DNA from: Psittacicella hinzii
Lineage (GTDB): Bacteria; Pseudomonadota; Gammaproteobacteria; Enterobacterales; Psittacicellaceae
Length of the DNA stretch: 33,410 nucleotides
Assembly: GCF_003585885.1 (NCBI RefSeq)
Contig: NZ_NRHC01000088.1
Location: 1-33,410, forward strand
Direction: 5' to 3'
In this document: in pieces, positions 1-7,879 of the stretch
How positions within the stretch are numbered: position 1 is the stretch's first letter
Layout of the letters: each line of letters opens with the position of its first letter
Made by a program: the position numbers and the translations under genes
The notes under the pieces: model-generated
Database searches by the model: none
Seen by the model: the letters and a program-made list of their open reading frames with translations, nothing else
Told to the model about the DNA's origin: nothing

Positions 1-116
1 CTAGAGAGTTTTATTTTTATTGCAAAGCTAAAAGCTTGTAGTTTCAGTTTTCACAGTTTTCAGTTTTTAACTTTTAACTGTGGCTTTTAACTTTTAGCTA
101 TCTTTGAGCCTGGATA
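1..116. other. AT-rich stretch downstream of the channel gene, no gene seen
   Basis: This is the non-coding end of the window, downstream of the channel gene's stop. It holds short imperfect tandem motifs (CAGTTTTCA twice, then TTTTAACTTTTAACTG-like repeats). There is a small hairpin, AAGCT-AAA-AGCTT, around 24-36, which could be a weak terminator for the minus-strand gene but lacks a convincing T-tract. No open frame or RNA gene is visible. Confidence 0.5.
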
Positions 117-3100
117 TTAAGCTTTAGGTGAACTTAGACGATTTAAGTCAACACTTTCAACTTTAACATCAACGCCTGAACCGTTCTTAATATAAACGTC
201 TAATTGGTTGAAGGCAATTTCAATGCCACGTTCTTGGCATAGACGGTTAATTGTACGGTTAATATCGTGTGTAGTTGGTACACGATCACCTAACTCTGGT
301 ACGTGACAACGTAAGATAAAGTTCAGAGTTGAAGCACCAAAGTCAGAGAAGTAACAAGTTGGTGGGTACTTGTCTTTGAAAACTTTTGGAGATAAGTTAG
401 CAGCTTCTAATAGAGTTTCAGTTACCAGATCAACATCAGAACCGTAAGCTACACCAATATTTAATACTAGACGAGTACGAGATTCACTTAATGTCCAGTT
501 AGTAAACGAACTAGTTACAAAAGTTTTGTTTGGAATAACGATTTCTTTGTTATCTGCATCAGTAATAGTCGTTGCACGAATACGAATTGATTTAATGCTA
601 CCGCTATTACCTGCAATCGTAACATAGTCACCAATACGAATTGGACGTTCAAAGAGAATAATAAAGCCCGCGACAAAGTTAGTAAAGATTTCTTGTAAAC
701 CAAACCCTAGACCAACTAATAGAGCTGAAAGTAGCCATTGAAGTTTTGACCAATTTAAACCTAAAGTACCTACAGCTACAGAGAAACCAATAGCAAATAA
801 GATGTAAGCACTAATAGTTTGAATTGCGTATGGTAAACCATCAGCAAAGCGGATTTTACTAAAGACAAAGATGTCTAGAAGAGTTTTTAAGTTCTTCCAA
901 ATAAAGTAAGTAACAAGGATACTAACAATAGCTTTAAAGAAGTTTAATAAGGTAATGTTTTGTACCGTACCCGCTACTGTTCCAGCTACTTGCCAGATAG
1001 TTACTTTATCTAAGTAGTTAACAACACTCACTAGATCTGACCATACTACGTAGAAGACAATTAAACCAAAAGTCCACGCAATTAGATTAGATAAACGTAA
1101 GTAATCTACAAATTGGTCAAAGTAAGCTTGACGTTGTGCATTAAATAAAGCTAATGCTCTTTCTCTTTGCTGTACAAAGATATTACCTGAAGTTACTGCA
1201 CTCTTATATTGAACATCATCTAAGTCATCAGCAATAACTTTTGGTTCAGGTTGAGCACGGCGAGAGTTTATTAAGTTAAATACCGCTAGTTCACGTTGTA
1301 AGAGACGAGTAACTAGGATAATAATTACAATGCCGTAGTAGCTATGTAGGATATGTTGTAAGATTACCGTAGTCGTATTAACATAACCGTTTAGTACCAT
1401 TACTAACAGTAATAGCGGTAGTAACCAAACTAGACCAACTGCTACTTTGTACTTAAGGTCAAGATAACCGTGTGATAAACGGTAGCTTTGGTTCATCCTA
1501 CGAGTATATCTGGTTAAAGCAACTAAAGTATAAATTAAAGCAACAACGTAAGCCGTTTGCCCTAAGATATTTTCAGACGGAGTTACCGTTGGGTGAACGT
1601 TAAAGTACATAATGTTCACGAAGATAAAAATCATCACCGCCGTTTCGTTGAGGAAATTACGTAACGTCTGGTTAAACACTGCTGTTTTCATAAACAGTTG
1701 TTTAACTGGTGACTCTGGTAAATCCATATATTTATCGGCTTCGATAACTTTTTCTTTACGCGCTTCAGGATCGATAACACGTACACTTTCCCAACATACT
1801 AAGTTGTTATCTTCACCAACTAATGGTTGAGTTTCATGAGAGATTAATCCTTTATGACGCTCAATTTCAGCTAAGAAATCAAGTCTTTCTTGACCAAAGC
1901 GTTTTTTGGTTGTTGCAGCAACTTTGGAGCTTGCAAAGATACGTGCTGGAACAAACTTAACACGAGGTTGTGGTAAGTGTAAGCTATCTTCAAGTAAATG
2001 TAGATCGTTGTTTTCGATTTTTGCGTAGAATGAACCTTTTGGACTATAGTGAGTATTTAGGACACCACCTGAACGTAAAAGGTTAATCGTGAACGATAAG
2101 AACATTAAGAAGATAAAAGTGTAACCAAAGTAGTCGATTACGTAACTTGTATCTTTAAAGATAGTATTAAAGAGAATTAATACCGCACCACCCCAAATAA
2201 ATGAACGGTAGATATTAGTTAATAAAGTTAACAAGATCGCCAGAGGCGTAACAATAAAACCATCTTTTTCACGGTTATTTACGCGATTACGTAAAACTTC
2301 TAAGTGCGCAACAATACGATTAGTTTGCTTGTGAATAGCATAGCCTAAAAGAATAAACAGTGCTCCTAAGAAGTAGAATAACAGTGAACCTACAGTAATG
2401 GTAAATTGTGCTTTAACATTCTCGATTTGGTTCTTAGCACCGTACCAATAGGTTTTTAACCAATTGGCATTTACCGGAGGTGTTGAACGCACAAAGAAGT
2501 CTTGTTGGTTTAACTGGTTATCAATACCTTGGATTGTTGCTAATAACTTGTTTTGTAAGTTATCAACACCAGTTGTTTCAACAATTGCTTGGTTAAGAAG
2601 TTTTAAGTTCTCTTCAATTAAACTTGAGCGTTGACTTAAAATTTCTTTTAATGCTGCTGTTTCTTCAGCGTTAAAAGTTATATTATTGCTTTTTTCTAAA
2701 TTTGCAATATATGTGTTTGGATTAGCTAGTAACTGTTGTTCAGCCAGTAATTGGAAGTTAGTTACTTGTAAGCTATTAATTTTGTTTGAAAAACTAGTTA
2801 TCTCACCAACATCTGGTAAAAAGCTCTTTTGCTGGTTAATTAACACGTTTAACTCTAACGTACCTTTTAACACTTCAATTTGCGTTGAAATGGTACGCGA
2901 AACTTGTTGAGCTATGTCTAATTGACCACTACGCTCTTGATTTACTTGGTTAATATAAGTAATAAAAGAGTTGAGCTCATCAAGGTTATCTACCAGTTTA
3001 CGGTTTGCTTGTGCTTGTTGCAGTAAAACAGGAGAGTCTTTAAATTGGTTTTCTTTACCAGCAACTTGGCTTTCTAAAGTACGGTTGTAAGCAGCGGTAT

Positions 3101-3860
3101 AACTAGTTAACTGGAGGTTATACAGTTTTTCTTCTAAACTATATTTTTGTTTTAACAAATCATTGTAGTTTGTTAAAGTAGTTTGTTGTGAAATATAGTA
3201 GTTAGCTAAACTGTTACTTGCAGTTAAATAGTCAGCTTCAGCTTGTAAGTTTGAAATTTGCTGAATAGCTAAATTGCTACTTTCTGATAAAGTTGCCGTA
3301 ATTTCTTGTAAGCGGTTGTTATTTTGAATAACTTCAACATTAGCATTAGTGCTTACTGGAATGATTTCTGCTTCTTGAGCATCTAATTTAGTTAAGTTAT
3401 CGTTAATAACTTGGATTTGCGCTTGTAATTGCGCAACGCTTAACTTATCAAGATTAAGACTTGCTTGATCATAATTGTCTACTTGACTTTGTAAACTAGT
3501 AATTTGTTGAGCAAGTTGATCTTTTGCTTGAGTAATTTCATTAACTTTAGCAGTTAAGGAAGCTAAGTTTTGTAAAGCTGCAATTGCCTTGTTAGTATAG
3601 TCAATAGCTTGAGTTAGCTGGGTAATTGCATTTTGCGTAGTCGTATCTGGATTCGTCTGCGCTTTTAAAATATTTAACTGTTGGTTTAAATTTATTAATT
3701 TGTTATTTAAACTTTCAACTTGCAAATTTGCTTGCGTAGCAGCTTGGGTACTTGGCACAGCAAAGTTTAAAGCTTTAACTGCTAATTGAGGAGAGTTAGT
3801 TAAAGCTAAAGCTAAACCTGCTCCCAAGCCTAGGCTAGTTAGGAGTTTAATTTTACTCAT
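117..3860 (-). CDS. mscK: Large MscK/MscM-type mechanosensitive channel
   Basis: Predicted inner-membrane channel that opens under membrane tension and releases solutes on osmotic downshock. The 1247-residue protein starts with a signal peptide (hydrophobic LGLGAGLALAL after Lys residues). A periplasmic Gln/Asn/Leu-rich coiled-coil region follows, to about residue 480. Several membrane segments begin near 487 (SLLFYFLGALFILLGYAI). A C-terminal MscS domain lies at about 1035-1230. The MscS domain is clear: pore helix LLVGLGFGLQEIFTNFVAGF, then FERPIRIGDYVTI, the IRATTITDADNKEIVIPN beta-domain motif, and NQLDVYI near the end. Length and layout fit the MscK/MscM group (about 1100 residues in E. 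coli) and not small MscS. I cannot decide between MscK and MscM (YjeP), so the symbol is tentative. It lies downstream of secA in the same direction, separated by a terminator, so it is probably transcribed separately. No strong ribosome binding site precedes the ATG. Confidence 0.88.
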   Translation of the reverse strand: MSKIKLLTSLGLGAGLALALTNSPQLAVKALNFAVPSTQAATQANLQVESLNNKLINLNQQLNILKAQTNPDTTTQNAITQLTQAIDYTNKAIAALQNLASLTAKVNEITQAKDQLAQQITSLQSQVDNYDQASLNLDKLSVAQLQAQIQVINDNLTKLDAQEAEIIPVSTNANVEVIQNNNRLQEITATLSESSNLAIQQISNLQAEADYLTASNSLANYYISQQTTLTNYNDLLKQKYSLEEKLYNLQLTSYTAAYNRTLESQVAGKENQFKDSPVLLQQAQANRKLVDNLDELNSFITYINQVNQERSGQLDIAQQVSRTISTQIEVLKGTLELNVLINQQKSFLPDVGEITSFSNKINSLQVTNFQLLAEQQLLANPNTYIANLEKSNNITFNAEETAALKEILSQRSSLIEENLKLLNQAIVETTGVDNLQNKLLATIQGIDNQLNQQDFFVRSTPPVNANWLKTYWYGAKNQIENVKAQFTITVGSLLFYFLGALFILLGYAIHKQTNRIVAHLEVLRNRVNNREKDGFIVTPLAILLTLLTNIYRSFIWGGAVLILFNTIFKDTSYVIDYFGYTFIFLMFLSFTINLLRSGGVLNTHYSPKGSFYAKIENNDLHLLEDSLHLPQPRVKFVPARIFASSKVAATTKKRFGQERLDFLAEIERHKGLISHETQPLVGEDNNLVCWESVRVIDPEARKEKVIEADKYMDLPESPVKQLFMKTAVFNQTLRNFLNETAVMIFIFVNIMYFNVHPTVTPSENILGQTAYVVALIYTLVALTRYTRRMNQSYRLSHGYLDLKYKVAVGLVWLLPLLLLVMVLNGYVNTTTVILQHILHSYYGIVIIILVTRLLQRELAVFNLINSRRAQPEPKVIADDLDDVQYKSAVTSGNIFVQQRERALALFNAQRQAYFDQFVDYLRLSNLIAWTFGLIVFYVVWSDLVSVVNYLDKVTIWQVAGTVAGTVQNITLLNFFKAIVSILVTYFIWKNLKTLLDIFVFSKIRFADGLPYAIQTISAYILFAIGFSVAVGTLGLNWSKLQWLLSALLVGLGFGLQEIFTNFVAGFIILFERPIRIGDYVTIAGNSGSIKSIRIRATTITDADNKEIVIPNKTFVTSSFTNWTLSESRTRLVLNIGVAYGSDVDLVTETLLEAANLSPKVFKDKYPPTCYFSDFGASTLNFILRCHVPELGDRVPTTHDINRTINRLCQERGIEIAFNQLDVYIKNGSGVDVKVESVDLNRLSSPKA

Positions 3861-3977
3861 AATAAAAACTTGTATCTAATAAGGATAATAGAGAGTTGAA
3901 TGCTTATTATAACAGATATAACTCGCTATTATTTTGTAAAATCCATAATAATCTGGAGAATGTAAAAATCTAATTAT

Positions 3978-4011
3978 GAAAAAGCTCCTCAGGTTTCCCT
4001 AAGGAGTTTTT
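3978..4011 (-). terminator. Intrinsic terminator after secA
   Basis: Read on the minus strand, GAAAAACTCCT pairs with AGGAGCTTTTTC (one bulged base), with a further AGG/CCT pairing inside the loop. The 3' arm ends in a T-run. It lies 27 bases past the secA stop and before the channel gene, so it should separate the two transcripts. Confidence 0.75.
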
Positions 4012-4037
4012 CATTTTGCGTGATTTAAGATTGCAAC

Positions 4038-6761
4038 TTAAGCAACGTTTTCGTTATTTGTTGCAGGAGCAACAGGAGCTCGTGGAACAGAACGATCACC
4101 GTGACAGTGTTTAAATCTTAAACCAGAACCACATGGACATGGATCATTACGACCTACACCCGCAAAGTTTAATTCTCCATCAGCTGCAGGAGCATTTACT
4201 TGTGGCGCAGGAACAGGTTGACCTGTTGTTAGTGGTTGGTTGTTAGTTGGAGTTTGTTCTACGTGTACTTTCGAAAGAATTGAGATTACATTGTAGTTTA
4301 AGGTATTTAGTAACGCACTAAACATTTCAAAAGATTCACGTTTGTACTCTTGTTTTGGATCTTTTTGTGCATAACCACGTAAGTGGATGTGTCTACGTAA
4401 GTGATCCATATCACTTAAGTGTTGACGCCATAAGTCGTCAAGGTTTTGCACAAATACTGCACGCTCAACCGCGATTTTTAACTCGGCACCAAGTTGTTCC
4501 ATTTTCGCATTATAAGCTTCTAAGATCTTCTCAGCAATTTCACGTACAAAGTCTTCTTCTTGTAAGATTGCTGATTCTTCTAGACGTTTTTTCACAGAGT
4601 AGTCTAGGTTGAAGTCATTTTTTAGAAGCGCATCTAAACCATCTAGATCCCATTGTTCATACACGGTATTAGGTGGCATAAAGCGAGAAATAACATCACC
4701 CACAACATCATAAGTTTGGTTAATAATTAACTCACTTAGATCATCTTTTTCAAGTAAGTAATCACGTTGTTGGTAGATTACTTTACGTTGTTCGTTAATT
4801 ACGTCATCGTAACTAATTAGATCTTTACGGATGTCAAAGTTGTGAGCTTCAACTTTACCTTGCGCATTAGCGATAAAGCGAGACATGATCTTCATGTCTA
4901 AGAAGTCATCTTCGTTAGTGAAAGCATTAGCTAAAGTTTTTAAGCGTGCTTCAGGGATAAAGATACGTAATAGGTTATCTTCTAACGAGAGGTAGAAACG
5001 AGATGAACCTGGGTCACCTTGACGACCAGCACGACCACGTAACTGGTTATCGATACGACGAGATTCGTGACGTTCAGTACCAATAATTGCTAGACCACCA
5101 GCGTTACGTACTAACTCGTTATCTTCTTCCCATTTTTTGTTAACTGCAGCAATTTGTTCTTCAGTTGCATCTGGACCTAACTCTTCGATCATTGATTTAC
5201 GGTTACCACCTAAGATGATATCTGTACCACGACCTGCCATGTTAGTAGCAATAGTTACTGTACCAGGTTTACCAGCTTGCGCAATGATTTCCGCTTCACG
5301 CATGTGGAACTTAGCGTTTAATACTTGGTGCGTAATCCCTGCTTTAGTTAAGAACTGTGAAAGAACTTCAGATTTTTCAACTGAAGCGGTACCAATTAGT
5401 ACCGGTTGACCACGACTAATACGTTCTTTTACGTCATTAACGATAGCTTTGAATTTAGCTTTTTCTGTTTTGAACAGAATGTCAGGTAAATCTTCACGCG
5501 CATTTGGACGGTTAGGTGGAACTACTACAGTATTTAAGCTATAGATTTGGTTAAACTCAAATGCTTCAGTATCAGCTGTACCTGTCATACCTGAAAGGTT
5601 TTCATAGGTACGGAAGTAGTTTTGATAAGTAATTGAAGCAATTGTAGTATTTTCCGCTTGGATAGGTACTCCTTCTTTAGCTTCAATAGCTTGGTGAGTA
5701 CCGTCACCCCAACGACGTCCTTCCATTGTACGACCTGTATTCGGGTCAATAATCATAATTTGATTATTTTGTACGATGTAGTCTACGTTTAATTCAAATA
5801 AAGTATGTGCTCTTAGAGCGGCATTAAAGTAGTGTAATAACTGTAATGAACGAGTTGAGTACAGAGATTCACCTTCTTGTAATAAACCTGCAACAGTTAG
5901 AATTTGTTCTACTTTAATTTGACCTTGTTCAGTTAAGTGTACTTGACGGTTTTTTAAATCAACTACGTAATCACCAGCTTGACTTTCGTCTTCGATCTCT
6001 TCTTTTTCTTGCGCTTTTAAGTGAGGAACCACTTTGTTCATCGCAATACAAAGATCTGTAGCATCAGACGCTTGTCCAGAGATAATTAATGGTGTACGTG
6101 CTTCATCGATAAGAATTGAGTCAACCTCATCGATAATACAATAGTAGTGTTCACGTTGTACTTTGTCTTCTTTACGGTTTACTAAGTTATCACGTAAGTA
6201 GTCAAAACCTAGCTCACTGTTAGTTGCATAGGTAATGTCACAATTGTAAGCTTCACGTTTTTGTTCATTAGTCATGCCTGAAAGGTTAATTCCCACGCTA
6301 ACGTCAAGGAAATTAAATAATGGCATATTGTTTTTTGCGTCACGTTCAGCAAGGTAGTCGTTTACTGTCACTACGTGGACACCACGACCAGTTAAAGCGT
6401 GTAAATAAGACGCCATAGTTGAAGTTAAGGTTTTACCTTCACCTGTACGCATCTCCGCAATTGAACGCGAACATAATACAAGAGAACCAATAACTTGCAC
6501 GTCAAAAGGACGCATACCTAAAACACGTTTAGAAGCTTCACGTACTACAGCAAAGGCTTCTGGACGAATGCTTACTAAGCTTTCGCCTTTTGCTAAACGG
6601 TCACGGAATTCTTGAGTTTTTGCTTTTAGTTCTTCATCACTTAACTGTGAGATAGAGTGTTCAAGATCATTGATCTTTTTTAATTCACGGTTCATACGAG
6701 CAAGGATACGATCATTGCTTGAACCAAATAATTTTGTAAAGATTGAAGTAAAGATATTCAT
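4038..6761 (-). CDS. secA: Preprotein translocase ATPase SecA
   Basis: ATPase motor that pushes unfolded preproteins through the SecYEG channel. At 907 residues it matches the usual SecA length. Visible features in order: N-terminal region FGSSNDRILARMNRELKKIN; Walker A MRTGEGKT near residue 105; the DEAD-like box IIDEVDSILID near 210; NMAGRGTDIILGG and QLRGRAGRQGDPG of the second nucleotide-binding fold; the C-terminal flexible linker; and a zinc-binding SecB/ribosome contact motif, CPCGSGLRFKHCHG. The ATG is preceded by GAAG and GAGG purine runs. Upstream lies a SecM-like arrest peptide and a perfect palindrome, so expression is probably coupled to secretion status as in other gammaproteobacteria. 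Nothing looks truncated. Confidence 0.98.
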   Translation of the reverse strand: MNIFTSIFTKLFGSSNDRILARMNRELKKINDLEHSISQLSDEELKAKTQEFRDRLAKGESLVSIRPEAFAVVREASKRVLGMRPFDVQVIGSLVLCSRSIAEMRTGEGKTLTSTMASYLHALTGRGVHVVTVNDYLAERDAKNNMPLFNFLDVSVGINLSGMTNEQKREAYNCDITYATNSELGFDYLRDNLVNRKEDKVQREHYYCIIDEVDSILIDEARTPLIISGQASDATDLCIAMNKVVPHLKAQEKEEIEDESQAGDYVVDLKNRQVHLTEQGQIKVEQILTVAGLLQEGESLYSTRSLQLLHYFNAALRAHTLFELNVDYIVQNNQIMIIDPNTGRTMEGRRWGDGTHQAIEAKEGVPIQAENTTIASITYQNYFRTYENLSGMTGTADTEAFEFNQIYSLNTVVVPPNRPNAREDLPDILFKTEKAKFKAIVNDVKERISRGQPVLIGTASVEKSEVLSQFLTKAGITHQVLNAKFHMREAEIIAQAGKPGTVTIATNMAGRGTDIILGGNRKSMIEELGPDATEEQIAAVNKKWEEDNELVRNAGGLAIIGTERHESRRIDNQLRGRAGRQGDPGSSRFYLSLEDNLLRIFIPEARLKTLANAFTNEDDFLDMKIMSRFIANAQGKVEAHNFDIRKDLISYDDVINEQRKVIYQQRDYLLEKDDLSELIINQTYDVVGDVISRFMPPNTVYEQWDLDGLDALLKNDFNLDYSVKKRLEESAILQEEDFVREIAEKILEAYNAKMEQLGAELKIAVERAVFVQNLDDLWRQHLSDMDHLRRHIHLRGYAQKDPKQEYKRESFEMFSALLNTLNYNVISILSKVHVEQTPTNNQPLTTGQPVPAPQVNAPAADGELNFAGVGRNDPCPCGSGLRFKHCHGDRSVPRAPVAPATNNENVA

Positions 6762-6804
6762 AAATTAAAACTTCGTATAGCCTCTGGCAATAATGTTCAA
6801 CTTA

Positions 6805-6832
6805 AGTCTAATTTGGTGCACCAAATTAGACT
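6805..6832 (-). promoter_or_regulatory. Perfect 28 bp palindrome in the secM-secA gap (probable RNA hairpin)
   Basis: AGTCTAATTTGGTG is followed directly by its exact reverse complement, giving 14 paired bases with the loop taken from the centre. It lies 37 bases after the secM stop and 43 before the secA ATG, and is not followed by a T-run, so it does not look like a terminator. Position suggests a structural element in translational control of secA. In E. coli a hairpin in this gap hides the secA ribosome binding site; here the palindrome itself does not include one. Confidence 0.6.
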
Positions 6833-6869
6833 CCTAGCAAAAATATAAAAATAAATTTGTAGGGTGAAA

Positions 6870-7178
6870 TTATGGCGCAGCTCTAACTATGCTATAAACC
6901 AAGAGAGATAAGCGTTGCTCTGGTTGCGTCAAAGAATATTTCTTTTTCGGCACCTCTTGGCTAGCAGGGCTAGACGGAAGTTGAGGAGTAATCTTATGTT
7001 GACGATAAGTTAGGTTATTGTTTTTTAAGAGTAAACTAATATCAGAGGTTTGGGAAAAACGATTTAAACGACTATTAGCTTCACTCTGGGGAACATTACT
7101 AAATACCGCAGTAATAAAGATTAAACATGCCAGAAAAGCACAACGATAATTTTTGTGGATGAGCTTTTCTTGTTGCAT
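6870..7178 (-). CDS. secM: SecM-like secretion monitor / translation arrest peptide
   Basis: Small exported protein upstream of secA in the same direction, as SecM is in other gammaproteobacteria. In that family, ribosome stalling near the C-terminus raises secA translation when secretion is slow. I prefer the ATG at 7178 (102 residues). It gives a compact signal sequence: Lys-containing start, hydrophobic CAFLACLIFITAVF, then cleavage-like SEA near residue 34. An in-frame TTG at 7235 would add 19 residues. Neither start has a good ribosome binding site. The protein ends exactly at VYSIVRAAP-stop. The R-x-x-P ending and its position just before secA match known SecM arrest motifs (E. coli IRAGP; I recall IRGSP in a Pasteurellaceae relative). 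The E. coli Phe and Trp-Ile further upstream are not conserved. Stalling activity is inferred. Confidence 0.75.
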   Translation of the reverse strand: MQQEKLIHKNYRCAFLACLIFITAVFSNVPQSEANSRLNRFSQTSDISLLLKNNNLTYRQHKITPQLPSSPASQEVPKKKYSLTQPEQRLSLLVYSIVRAAP

Positions 7179-7235
7179 AGGAAAAAAGTTAGATAATGAC
7201 CTGTATATGTTACCTAAACTTGCCTTTTTAAGCAA

Positions 7236-7562
7236 ATAAAATTTAGTATTTTTTCGATAATTTTTCTCGGAAATGGAGATTAGGTAAAAATTATTAATGC
7301 TTCGAGCAATTTTTAGGAGAACAAGCTATTAGAATAGCACAGTTAGCATATTTTGGTTAACTCTTTATATAGACAATTTTATCAATGTAAAGTTTTATTA
7401 AAAATTGAACTTTAATGGAGAAAGGACAATAATGCTGTTATTTGCGGGGAGAGAAGAGAAAATCTAGGAGAATGCAGAAGATCAGTAGAGCTTATTAGTA
7501 GATCTTGAGCGGGCAATGAACTTTTGCCCATAGATAGCAGATAGTATAGGACAGGTTGTAAA
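7236..7562. other. Intergenic region upstream of secM
   Basis: AT-rich gap with no supportable gene. It contains the candidate secM promoter (7364-7391). Beyond that and before the tandem repeats I see nothing recognisable. The short minus-strand open frame at 7482-7673 is made largely of repeat units and has no ribosome binding site. Confidence 0.5.
7364..7391 (-). promoter_or_regulatory. Candidate promoter for secM-secA
   Basis: Minus-strand TTTACA, 16 bases, then TATAAA. It lies about 190 bases before the preferred secM start. Other -10-like sequences (TATTCT) lie closer to the gene, so the assignment is tentative. Confidence 0.4.
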
Positions 7563-7716
7563 TATCTGAAGTAATAGAGCAGTATCTAGAACTGTACAGC
7601 AGTATCTGCGTAATGGTGCAGCATCTGCATAGCAGTAGAGTATCGGCATAGCATTAAAGTATCGGCATAGCATTAAAGTATCGGCATAGCATTAAAGCAT
7701 CGGCATAGCAGTAGTA
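7563..7716. repeat. Degenerate 19-20 bp tandem repeat, 8 units
   Basis: Units start TATC or CATC. The two leftmost (7563, 7583) are 20 bases; the next six are 19 bases (7603, 7622, 7641, 7660, 7679, 7698). The three units at 7641-7697 are identical, TATCGGCATAGCATTAAAG. Divergence grows to the left, as expected if recent duplication happened at the right. A 19 bp period does not preserve a reading frame, so the small open frame across it is unlikely to be a gene. Confidence 0.9.
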
Positions 7717-7720
7717 GAAC

Positions 7721-7760
7721 AGTATTAAGGGAGAAGAAATGTTTCTTCTCCCTTAATACT
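7721..7760. repeat. Perfect inverted repeat, 19 bp arms
   Basis: AGTATTAAGGGAGAAGAAA, two bases, then its exact reverse complement. It could terminate transcription of the exporter gene that ends at 7880, since it lies downstream of that gene. However, neither strand has a real T-run after the stem, so other roles (RNA end protection, a mobile palindrome) are equally possible. It abuts the tandem repeat at 7563-7716. Confidence 0.8.
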
Positions 7761-7879
7761 TTAGGTCTTAGATTAAATTTTATATTCTTCCTATTTCAAG
7801 AAGTTTTGGCTACTAAACCTTTGTCTGCAAAGTAAATTTGGTTTAATAAGTAAACTTTCTTGTCGAATAAGTTTGGTTA

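Noticed and set aside
2686..2910. Plus-strand open frame inside the channel gene (and similar antisense frames in secA, recB and rmuC)
   Set aside because: These are antisense shadows of strongly supported genes, with no ribosome binding sites or recognisable protein features.
7482..7673. 63-residue minus-strand open frame
   Set aside because: It consists mostly of 19 bp tandem repeat units, whose period does not keep a frame, and has no ribosome binding site.
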